Of a stretch of DNA of 64,000 bases, positions 23,301 through 35,300 are shown in pieces. The notes below the pieces were generated by a model, which searched no databases, was not told where the DNA came from, and saw only the letters and a program-made list of their open reading frames with translations. Position 1 is the first letter of the stretch; every line of letters starts with the position of its first letter. The position numbers and the translations under genes were made by a program. This stretch comes from Myxocyprinus asiaticus (Eukaryota; Chordata; Actinopteri; Cypriniformes; Catostomidae): contig NC_059373.1 in the NCBI RefSeq assembly GCF_019703515.2, positions 14,118,281-14,182,280 of the forward strand. Direction: 5' to 3'.

Positions 23301-26300
23301 TCGCAATGAGGACAAGACCCATCCACGAACGAAGTCTCCACGTAGGCAGTGCCCAGACACGTAAGACAGTGATCGTCGCCGTCAGAAGCGGAGAGATAAC
23401 AACCGCAACCAGGAATAACACACAAACGGAAAGGCATCTTTAAAAAGACGTTCTGTGTGTGCCGCTCTTTTAGAGTTGAAAATATACTCTTTTAGAATAT
23501 ACCCGCTGAAATGCGCCGTAAATCCAGCACACTCGGTGAATGAACTCGGTGAATTCAGCTCAATGAATAGAACCGATTGGCTCTGAAGAGAAAATCTGAA
23601 TGAGTGGTTGCATACCAGCCCCTTTTATACCCGTATGTCCGGGGGTTTGGCATGCAAATTCCACTCGCCAATTTCCACTGGCCTTTTTTCAAAAAGCAGA
23701 GGTGTTTGGGGCTCCCAAGAGTGACCCCTAGTGTCACTACATCGACACAACGTCGAGTGAGTGACAGATAGGGAACCTGAGTAGTGATGCCGATATTGCT
23801 CCTTTTTTGTTGGACAGGTAAGAAATTATTAATTGTTTAGACCACTCTCTAAAATAGTATCCGTGGAGTTTATAGAAAACTCATTCAAATTTTCCTCAAC
23901 ATTTTTTACAATTACATGTGTAGACATATGTTAGTAATGGACATTTTTCAGCTGTGTTTACAAACACAACTGGAAAGCAACGTGTAATTTTCTTTTCTTT
24001 GTTATAACAGCTATACTAAGTGGGGTCCATCTACCTCCATGTCTATGAAACAGCATATGTCTTCATTTGTTTAGTAGCTTGGCACAGAGTCTGTTGTGGA
24101 GTTTGAGTAAACCATGATGTTGGTTTGCTTGGAAACAAAATGAGTTCTTCAGATACAGTATTCATGGACATGCTAAATTTGATCATCACAAACAATTCTA
24201 ATCTTTCCTTTACCATAACATTCTGTATCGCTAGATAATTGAGGTTTATTTCATGCTAAGCAGTTCTCTAATAATGGTAATAACTGTCTTTAGAAATAAT
24301 GTGAAACGTAGACGTCTCCAAAGATTATTGATATGAGGGACAATAATAATCTGTCCTTAACTGTAGAAGACTGTTCGTTTGAATTCTGACATTTGTTTTT
24401 AGGCAAAGCATTTATATAATAGTGGTAATAAATAACTTTAGAAATTACCTCAAACTCCAACATTTTCCAGATGCAAATTATATTCCAGAGCTGGCGGGGG
24501 CAGCAGAGATGATCATGCTTATCAACATCGATAGATGACAGTACAGCGTCTAACACCACTGTCGCATTGGAACTTAAAGTACACGAAGAAGAGCAATGCT
24601 AATGCTAGCTAGAGAACTACTGAATGTCCCTTTAAAAATGCATTAGCATATGTAGAAATGAACATTAAACAAGATTATTAAATGTTAAATTATTGTTCAT
24701 TGTTAATTTATGTTAACTAATGTTTACAAATGAAACCTTATTTAAAAGTGTTTCCAATTACAATAATAATTATTATTATTATTTTTATTGGTGTTGTTTT
24801 TATTTGTATTATTATTAATCATAAATATGCATATTAAAGACATTTTAATTATAGAAACTTAAATGTACAAGAGTTACATTTAAAAATGGGTGTTTCATTT
24901 GTTTTGACACACGTCCGGTTTAAGCCCCGCCCACATCTGTTTCTATCAGAATACAGACAGATAATTTTGTCATAGGAACGGATACAGATGATACAGATAA
25001 TGGCTTCCCTCATAACCCTACATACCATCCTCCAGTCACTTTAATGGATCCAGCACTGTACAAATACAATGATTGCTGTCTTTCTACTCTTGTCATAAAA
25101 TCTCTCATGCTGGTGTAGATTTCTCTGCTTTTCCCAGTGAAATAAGGCTTTTCATAGATCACAATCTGTTAGAGACATCAAACATAAATTAATTTTCATC
25201 AAACATTAATTAATTTTCTTAAACCTATAAAGAACACATATTCCATTTCTATTTTAGATGACTGTTGAATAAATAAAAACCTTACCTTTGGCTCATAGAG
25301 GTTTTCCACTCTAGGCTCTCCCTACAAAAAAAAAACAAAAAAAAAAAACACACACACACACACAAAAAAAAAACAAAAAAACACACACACACAAAAAAGC
25401 ATAGATTTAATCACCATTTCATTACTGACATGCTGTAGACTTATGGCCTAAAATGACAGTGGACCATAGAGGGACACTTACTATTTTGAGTGGGTGCAGG
25501 GAGCTCACATACGGATGTGTGACACCCCAAGCAGCAGGGTTGGGAAATCCCCCAACTTCAAGCACTCGTGGAATACCCTGAAAGAAGGGTTCTGCAAACA
25601 CCAACCAGCTGAAGAACAACAAACACATGGTTTCAACAAACAAACAAACAAACTCTGTGACTGTGTCTCAAACTACGGTGTTGATGCTGTTTGAAATGTT
25701 TTGAAATGAGCGCCACTGATCACTCACAGTCCAGCATTGATGATGATGGAGTTTGCTTTGATTGGAAAGCCAAAGATTCTGGCATCATCTGAAGTGTCCC
25801 TGAAAGTGACCTTCTTGCCCTCTGCATTCTCCTCTGGGAAAAGACTGATCTCAGGAACACTGTAATCCTGCAAATGCGGAAATGTGTTGAACTTGTTGAG
25901 TGTTGAAAGGTGTTATGTCACATCACAAAAGCAGGAATGCAAAAATGCATTCCTGTTCACTTATGAAACTGGAAGTTCCTTAAAGGTGAAGTGTGTGATT
26001 AGTACACCACATTCTGCATCACCAAACAGAATTGACAGACAGTCCTGTCCCAAACTCAAGCCATTGGTTGAGCCAATGCTGCTATGTCAGGCTGGTCGGG
26101 ATGCTTCAATAAACTGATAAATGTTTTGATAGTGTCAGAGAGACACAGCGTTTTCACTTTACTGGGGAATCAAACCCTTCACATGTCTTACTTTTAAATG
26201 TCTCTGCATATTAAGCTGGAAAAAATATACACTTTACCTTTAATGCATTGGAAATGCTGCCAATTATAGGAAAATTCCACTTCAAGACACAGGGGGGCAC

Positions 26301-29300
26301 ACTACTTTCATTAAAGGAATAATTCACCCTAAAATTAAAATTCTCTCATCATTTACTCACCCTCATGACATTCTTTCTTCTGCAGAGCACAAATGAATAT
26401 TTTTAGAAGAATATCTCAGCTCTGTAGGTCCATACAATGCAAGTGAATGGTGTCCAGAACTTTGAATCTTTACAAATCACATAAAGTCAGCATAGAAATA
26501 ATCCATAAAACTCCAGTGGTTAAATCCACATCTTCAGAAGCAATTTGATAGGTGTGGGTGAGAAACAGATCAATATTTAAGTCCTTTTTACTATAAATCT
26601 TCATCTTTGTCCAGCCCCGACCAGTAGGTGGCGATATGCACGAAGAATGCGAATGGCCAAAAAACAAACGAAGAAGAATGGGCAAATTAAAGTGTGATTT
26701 ATAGTAAAAAAAGGACTTAAATATTTACAGTTTCTCACCCACATCTATCATATCACTTCTGAAGATGTGTATTTAACCACTGGAGTCTTATGAATTACTT
26801 TTATGCTGGCTTTATGTGCTTTTTGGAGCTTCAAAGATTTGGCCTCCATTCACTTGCATTGTATGGACCTACAAAGCGGAGATATTCTTCTAAAAATCTT
26901 TATTTGTGTTCTGCAGAAGAAAAAAAGTCATACATATCTGGGATGGCATGAGGGTAAGTAAATTATGAGAGAATTTTCATTTTTGGGGGAACTATTCCTT
27001 TAAGTCTATTGACAGACCTGTCTCATACTAGACACCAGAGTTCTTATAGAAACCGCCAGTGGTAACTCTAAATTGCAGTCAACATAAGAGATGACAGAAA
27101 ATGTGCAGTTGGTAGACCTAATCTTGTATGCCAGTGAACACAACCTGACATACCCTCACTGCTCGCCGTATGGATCCAATGATGAATGTCCTCTTTGGCT
27201 GTGGCTTGGACTCTTGGTCCTCTTCTCCATTCTCCTGTGCTGTTCTGTTCTGCTCATTAACCTCTTCTTCTTCTTCTGGCAATTGGAATGGGTTTGACAG
27301 CTCTATGTCCCCCTCATCCAGAGCTACCTTTTCCCCTTTGAAGTCTGGCTTCTCATACAACACCCAACTTGGAAGGACAAAATTGGGGATATATTATAAG
27401 CACAAGAATAAGCATAAACCACACAGAAATGTGTTAAACTTCAAAACAAAACAAAAAATAATATGATAACATAATTTTAGATGATTTTACTGGAAAAAAA
27501 AGAGACAAAAATACGGATTAAATATATATATATATTTGCAGTGTAAGTAGTGTAGCATTGTAAATGTTAAATTATCATTGGTTAGTTAGTACTATGTAAC
27601 CTCTTCACCAGCCCATTTGATTCATGTGTGCACACCTCCAAGTCCTATAAACTTTTAAACCTGTATAAACCGATCTTTTTTTTAAAAGTGCATTTACTGA
27701 TGAATATAGCGCGACCAAAGCAATAAAAAGCATCCAGAGGCCACCCTGGATAGTACAGAGTGGATCATTTTTACTTGCATGACCTAGTGGGACAAAATGC
27801 TGCTCATTTTTGTTTTTCTTGTTATTTACAAACCACTAATACAACTATGATTAGGTGGACCAGCTGTCAATCTGGGTGGACCAGTGCCATCCTGGCCCTT
27901 ATGTGGCCTCGCACCTGGTTTGTTCAGGGTTAGGGTACTGTGCTGGGGGTACAAATTGTGTAAATGTCAGAATATGCTCTTTTACTTACCCTCCTCTAAT
28001 CACTCTGATTGAAATGATGTCTGTAAACTCCCATGGTGTAGCGTCCACAACATCACCACGCACTTCAATTCTCTGGCCAGTCAGTCCAGGCTGGTCAAAT
28101 ATTAACATCTAATAGAGGAAGAAACCATTTTAAAACTCCCCCAAATCCTTGACTCCACAATGCCTGCATTGTTTATTATTACAATCTCAACCACTAGGGG
28201 CAGTTGATGCACTAATATTGGACAAGGGACAATTGTTCGTCCCGCGCAGCCAGTGAAACAGAGCATGTCCATTTAATTTGTACAACTTCTCTGCTGTTGT
28301 CTCATAACCTAAAGTCTGCAATTTTATACTGACTAATAATACAACCGATCAGTGTCAGAAGATTAAATCAATCTTATAGACATAGCAATATGCAAGTATA
28401 ATCTTGACAATCCAGTTTCAGATGACCTTCTCTAAATCCCTCAATTTGCCGCTGATGAATATCTTAGGAATGTCAACCAAAACTAATATTGTACAGATGG
28501 ATAATGAATGGTTAAATTGTGAGCCACCCAATACATAATATAGATAATAAACTAAATATAATAGTAACGTTACTAATGTTGTGGCAAGTTATATCATGCA
28601 CACTGAAAAAAAAAAAAAAAAAAACCTAGTGAGTTGTCTATGCAGACAGCATTTTAGGGCATCATGCTCCTAACACAAAGTCTGTTCCAGAAGGTGGCAA
28701 CATTATGCTGCCTCCTATGATACCTTCTTTTAGCCTAAAGAGCCATTAGCTTAGCAAAATGCTAATGCAAAACTCTCTTGAAATAAGTTCCAAGAACTTG
28801 AAAAGAGTCCCCCATGTGCTTCGCATGAAAAGCACTGTTTATATGACGCGCTGAGTTGCTGGCAATGTGGAGCATTCTAAATCGGTAACGTATGAGTTCA
28901 TTTCATTTAGGATGAAGGCAGGATGAAAGTAGCTCTCCACTTTTTGGACTAGAGCCATTGTGGTATATGGTTCCCACCAGACAGAAATCCTGAATCCCCA
29001 CAGGTGCTCTTTTTGTAATGATAACAGAAGTGATAAACATTCTTTCTTAGGCTAAATTGTGTAACTGCAATGCAAAGACCTGATGTCAACCTAACATGGA
29101 GGCTGTACTTTCCCTTTCCATTATGATGTACATTCTGATATTACAGAATTTCAGAGCGACCAGATCTTACACAATGTTGTGATACCACTATGACTAGATT
29201 AATTATCTTTATTTTAAATATATAAGGAATTTCTGTTAGAACAGATGTCAACATAGCACTAACTATCCATTTACAATCCATCAGTACAGTGCTTACAAGG

Positions 29301-32300
29301 CAGCACTTTTATATTTATATTCCTTAAACATTCTGGTTTTGGGGTTTGTTCTAAACCTTTAATCCCAAGTGTTATGTTAACTTTCTGCTATTAATTCTAG
29401 ACAAATTGTTAAACATGTGGACTCCATTCAAACTAGATCATTTCAGCCTGAGATGTGCTGTCTATATGCTATACAGCTAAATTCAAAGATTGAAAATCTC
29501 CCATTGACTTTACATTAATAGAATTGTCAGTGTTCCAAATTGACAATGGCAAAGTAGCTGCTTCATATCATTTACACAGAACGAACGCTTAAAACCGACA
29601 CCAGGGCTATTCAAAAACCGCCCACGGGCCAAGTCTGGCCCACCAATAATTTCAACTGATCCTGCATACATGCATATATCTTGACTATGTTTGGTTCTAT
29701 ATACAGATGTGTCAGCATTCTCAATCCTGAACATCAAATCAGTTTGTTGTCCGTTTACCAATGATAATCTGCACAAGTAGTCTCCTGCTCAAATACACAA
29801 AATGTGCAAGACAAGGAAAGGCAAATTTCCCTCTTTCCCCCCTCATAGAATGGAAGGATAATAGAAAAGAAGAAGAATAGACATTTTCTTTTTTGTTTTT
29901 GTTTTAACTTTTTCATGAGTAGGGTCTAAATTCCCCTGCAGTGCCCCTTGGGGTGAGTTATTTTTGCACATGACACTGCACAGCCGATAGGGGGGGGGGG
30001 GCAGAGTATAGATGAGTATTTATTTATTTATTTTATTTTATGTCATAAAAAAATAAAATAAAATACTGTATATAATATAGTAAACATCTGAACAAATGGG
30101 TTATGTCTGCTGTACTGTATTTGTTATATTTATTTAGTTTTTATAGCTGTAAAAAAAACAAATGAACAAAAAATATCAGCAGTCCGGTTTGCCTATATGC
30201 ACTGTCTGACTTCTCAGACATTGTGCGTGTGTGTGTGACAAGCGCTAATGCAAACAGACTTGGCTGTGTGCATCGGATAACCACGTTCGATCAGCATGTT
30301 TTCACTGTGAGTATATGAATTTTAAACTGCTATCATGGTGCTTTTGTTATTGTTTGGCTGTCTTTTCAGAAAACAAATGTATTATATGCCTGAAAAGTCT
30401 GTTTGAGTTGCTGTTTGCGTGAATGAAAACATGGCTGTGTGCATGGGAAGATCACGTTTAGATATGATGGCTGTGCATATACAAGCTGTGAACTGTTATT
30501 GTGGTACTTTGGTAACAATTAGGCTGTTTGTTACATAAAATAAACATATTATGTGCTTGAAAAGACTCTTTGTGTAGCTGTTTGTTTGAGGAATGACAAC
30601 TGCTACTAATGTAAACAAATGGCAGCACGCAGCAAGATTGCGTTTGATGTAGTGACTGTGCGTATAAGAGCTGTAAACTTTTTATCATGGTACTTTGGTG
30701 ATGAGTTGGATGTATGTTTATAAAATAAACTTATTCTGTGGTTTAAAAGACTGTATAAGTAACTGTTTGAGTGAATATAAATGACAGACGCTTGACCAGC
30801 ACAGCCTGTGTCAGAGCGAAAGCCTGGCAGCTTGTAACATAACTGGCTGTTGCAGAAACACATATGTGTGACGCTACTCTGCGGGGCCCAGTTATTAACT
30901 GTCACGTATGTGTGACGGTACGTATGAAAGGGTTAAATATATGTACATTATATTGCCAAAGATATAGGCTTTAGCAAATCTAAATAGCCCTGATATGTTA
31001 AAATAATCATAATGTTTTTATTTCCGAAATAAAATTATTCAAATCCTTGTTAGTTTGTTAGTTAAGGTTATGAAGTCATGTTAGTTCTTCTGCCAGATCT
31101 TAAGAAGGAATTTATGGCCAGACCTTTAAAAAAGGTTAACTGAAAACTACTGAATATTTTAATGTAAAAAAACGCAGTTTTAATGGTGTTATTTTTTTCA
31201 TGTTCACATGATAATGCAAGAAATGTTATTTACTATTCCCTCTAGAATCGCTAGCATTTACGGCAGATGAGCAGGTCTGAATGTGTTCTTGGATCAAATT
31301 AGCACTGTCGGAGGAGCCTTGGGCCTGTTACACACCCACAGTCTGCACCTGCTCTTAAAAACCAGCCTCTGGCTTTCATCACAAGTGAAAACCAAGAATG
31401 TTCTGTCACTTTTTCTGCAATATATTGGCCATATTCAGTAGAGTGTATGGATGTGCAGGGCTTGGTCTGGGCTGCTCAATCAGGCCATTAATAAGACAAT
31501 TTAGAAAAAGGCAAAGTCTGTGCAGAAAAACTTACCTTTCCAGGTCGAGGATTGAGCTTGCCATGCTCCTTTTCTTTTGTGAGCTGTAAAGAAAAGACAA
31601 ATATTTAATGAGAGTCTCATATCTAAACACATAGGTGTGTTTGTTCTATAACCTCTAAATGCTTTAATAATGCATAAACATTATGTACACTTTATCTGTC
31701 TGTCTGTCTGTGTTTTTGGCACTGAGTAACTGCTGCCTTAAGGAAACATTACAATTAGTTGAAAAACAGCTCACATGAATTTAGAATAATTAAATGAATA
31801 AATCAAGATTCATCAATTTTATGTCATTGAAACCTAGATCCTTTGATTTAAATCTAAAAGGAATGTTTAGCTCCTCAGAATGTTCATATACATACTATAC
31901 ATGAAATTCTAGACTTGATTTATGATCAGTTCATTGATAAAAATTATTATGCATCAAGTGTAGAATTTCAAAATTAAACTGTGACACTCAAAACGCATTG
32001 CAACATAATTTTTTATTTGCTGCCTAAACATGTCCTCTAGTAATAACCCTTCAGCCCAATGTATCACTGGATAGGCAATGTATAGAATGTATAGATAGCT
32101 GAATAATACTTGGAAGCACTTTAATGCAGAAAGAACAAATTTTATGGTGCAAGAATGCTGTGAACTTGTGAAATGTCTGCAGGTAAGACAAGCTGTTTTA
32201 AAGGCTCATTCAGGGTAACTATGTATACAAGGGAAACAAATTCAAATTGACATTAACTGTATACTGTAGATCTGCTGTGTCTTTAATCCGTGTATCTTCC

Positions 32301-35300
32301 GTTCATTTAATTTCCATTTTGGAAAAAAAAATTTTTTTAAACGGATTACAAAAAAACAGGTGTTTTCTTTTTTCTGCAAAAGTAAAAAACAAACATAAAC
32401 AAATTTATAAATTTTTTAAAAAGTAGAATTCCAGCATTTTTCTATTTTTTGTTTCTCATTCTCCCTTCTCAAACCTAAAACTGAAGAGAAGAAAAACGAA
32501 AATGTAAAAAAAAAAACTCCTATTTTTTATTTATAACAACACTTACAAAGTCACCACAGTGGGAGTAAAGATAAGAGACCTTGTATTTTACGTAGGGTAA
32601 GAGGATGTGACTATTCAGATGATAAACAATAGTAAAGTAAATATGGCATTTTGTGGAAAAACTACTGTTATCATGGGGATTTTAAGGGATATACAGTAAA
32701 TTGACTTTTAAGGGGGAAAGGAAGCCCTATTCGGATGAGATTAGTTTACCAGACGTCTGTTTGTTATTACTGCCGATGTCTGTAAATTTACCATTGATTT
32801 TCATGGGACTTAAGCGATGTCTGCAGAAATCACAGAGATGGGTGTGTTTTCTGATTTACACACTGTTGCCACGTAACTGACCTATCAGAACCTGTATGGC
32901 AGTGCTGATTAATTATGCAGGAAATATTCAACATGATCATATTCTGCATCTGGGATTATTAGAAGAAATTCATTGGAATATCTGGTCAAATACAACAGAA
33001 CTGGTGATATTACCGAGCCTGAAATCCTATATTACACTCTTGTATAAAAAATATGGACAATCCGTTCACATTATATTTGTCCCTCTGCAAAATATGTTCT
33101 GAAATGTGGGGGGCAAATTACAATATTACGTGCTTATGTATCTACTTTTCTGATTTTCTTTGCCGAAAATACAAATTCATGGCTCAGTAAACACTCGACA
33201 GCATAAAATGCGTGAGGAAATACATGCATCAGTCCAAATGCAACAGCCAGCGTGTGTCTTCTCTTGGCCAACATCCACTTCAGACACTTGAATAACTTGA
33301 GAAACAATCAAAGTTAAAGGGTTCACAGGTTGGACAGTGCAGATTCACTGGCTTTTTACCAGCATGTCAGTTTGCACTGGATTATAACCAGGGATTATTT
33401 TTAAAAGGCGTTTTATAATCGTTATCAGTGCGTGAACGTGCAGACCGTAAAAATTACCTGGCATGATCAATTTGCATATAAAACTAAGATCCAGCATCTA
33501 TGGAACCTCACAGGAACAGCAGAACATAAGGAGGTTAAAAGTGTCAATCCTCGTTAGCCTTGACGTGAACTTCCGTGGACATTTTGGGAAATAACAGCCT
33601 ACAGATGAGTTACAGATAATTGGAAAATCATATTTACAAAATGAGTATTACGGTCATTTTTCTAAAACGTAATTTTCCAAATGCATAATGCATTTTTTTA
33701 AAGGAAAAAAAAAACTGTTTTAGTGAATAATTTACCAAGTCAAATAATTGCTAGACAAAAAGACATGTTGTTTTTTCGTTTTCCCTTTTTTTTTATATCA
33801 AAACTGATATGGAATGAACGGAAGATACACGGATTGTCTTTGACATAATGTTAGCATCTATAACATGTAATGTTGGCTTTTGAAATGGAAATCAAGTGGT
33901 CAGCTTATCAGGTGCATTGGTTAGTTTACAGCACAGACGTTTTCAAGCATGGCTTTTGATGAGTTTCAACTGGTCTATACTGACACCTCACATTTACACT
34001 TCACATTCAGAAACACTTCAGGTTTCTACATTACATGTCAAGATCTCTGTGTTGGTTTGTATACACTACATTTTTATGCGTGTAGGAGGTGATGAAAAGC
34101 CCTTCCCAGATCTTGTTGAGCACAGTGTTTTACACATGCAATGAACCATGCCAAAGTTAGAGCAGAGACAACATTACACTAGAGTTCAAGTCAAATTTCT
34201 CTGTTTGTATATGGGAATGCTCTTAACTAAAAGCCAAATAAAGGAGTTGCATGATTCAGATGCCATGAAACTACCTTCATAAACTACCAATGTGTCAGTT
34301 TCACTGACAGACACTATGAAACTATGTTTCTGCAGAAGGGCAGAATATTTCAGATATGCATACTAAACATGGGTGTGAGATGCAGTGCATGTCAAAAGTA
34401 GATCAATCAATTCAATGGAACAAAATATAACTGCCTTGTTGACCTTTCGGAACAAAATCTAGTGATAACAAAAAAGGCTACATAGGACAACTGAATTCAT
34501 TCAGGCTGCTTTAGATTTAATGTGATGTACATAGTATTTGGACACTTTTGATCACTTAAGTCACATGTAAATATGTATGAATTTGTATTAGATGAAAAAA
34601 CTATAAAACCAAGTGGAATCTGTAAGCAAATGATGCTAGAAATTTTCTCAGAACTAACTTTTCTGAGACATTTTTGCAGTTAATTTTAACCAACTGGACT
34701 CAACATTGTATTGAGACAGTTGCCTGAAGTTCACACAGATTAACCACAGGTGTAGGGCCATTACATTAACTACAGACATGTTCCACTAGACAACCAGATG
34801 GGGCCCAAATACTCTTTTTATGGCCATGGTTTATTTTTTCAATGATTTTTATAATTGTTTTATTGTCATGTTTACATGTGTTATTATTGTATATTTACAA
34901 TTGAATTTATAGCCTACTAGTAATTTTCCACATGTTATTGAGATTGATTTTACATTTATGCATTTGGCAGACGCTTTTATCCAAAGCAACTTACAGTGCA
35001 CTTATTACAGGGACAATCCCCCTGGAGCTGGTTGCTGGTTCAATCCTACAATGGTGGTGGCTGTGGGGATTGAACCAGCAACCTCCTGATTATCAGTTAT
35101 GTGCTTTAGCCCACTACGCCACCACCACTCTCCGGTGGAAGGAGATACTAAAATGTTTGGATTGGGTTGGGATGGGATGATTTTTACTATGTTATTTTGC
35201 GTATATTTTTGTTTTGTTTAAAGTGTAATTTTAATTTAGATTTGTATTTTTTTTGCATTTGAATACATGAATTAAATTTTTTTAAATCAAAATCGACTGC

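Larger units (their letters stand above)
18912..23776 (-). mobile_element. DIRS-like retrotransposon (copy 2), RT present, recombinase core deleted
   Basis: Inverted terminal repeats: left from GGTTACTTTCGTAACC, right ending (plus strand) GACAGATAGGGAAC. Each includes a TATA-type promoter near the CGGGTATAAAAGG motif. The internal complementary region (about 19185-19280) joins the complements of both outer ends, as in DIRS replication. Order on the minus strand: gag-like, reverse transcriptase, RNase H, tyrosine recombinase remnant. Frameshifts, including an A-run at about 21096-21107, break the polymerase frame, so it is inactive as it stands. Confidence 0.9.
18415..24635 (+). mobile_element. 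Inner MITE carrying a captured coding exon, split by DIRS
   Basis: Inverted ends AAAGGTGCATTCAGTAACTT (left) and the mirrored CTACTGAATGTCCCTTTAAA (right, about 24617-24635). Inside, on the plus strand, 18790-18911 is an open stretch with [18 protein letters not shown]. It is cut by the DIRS element and resumes at 23777. Its terminal TTTAAAGGTGC resembles that of the repeat at 36634-37149. Confidence 0.7.
18228..24755. mobile_element. Outer dispersed repeat, split by nested insertions
   Basis: The left part starts GGTAGCACTTTACAATAAGG at 18228 and is full of GTTAGTTAAT / GTTCATGTTAG units. The right part ends AATGAAACCTTATTTAAAAG then TGTTTCC at 24755, its inverted counterpart. The known fish repeat of this type is only a few hundred bp. 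The 6-kb interior (18415-24635) is a later insertion. Confidence 0.75.
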
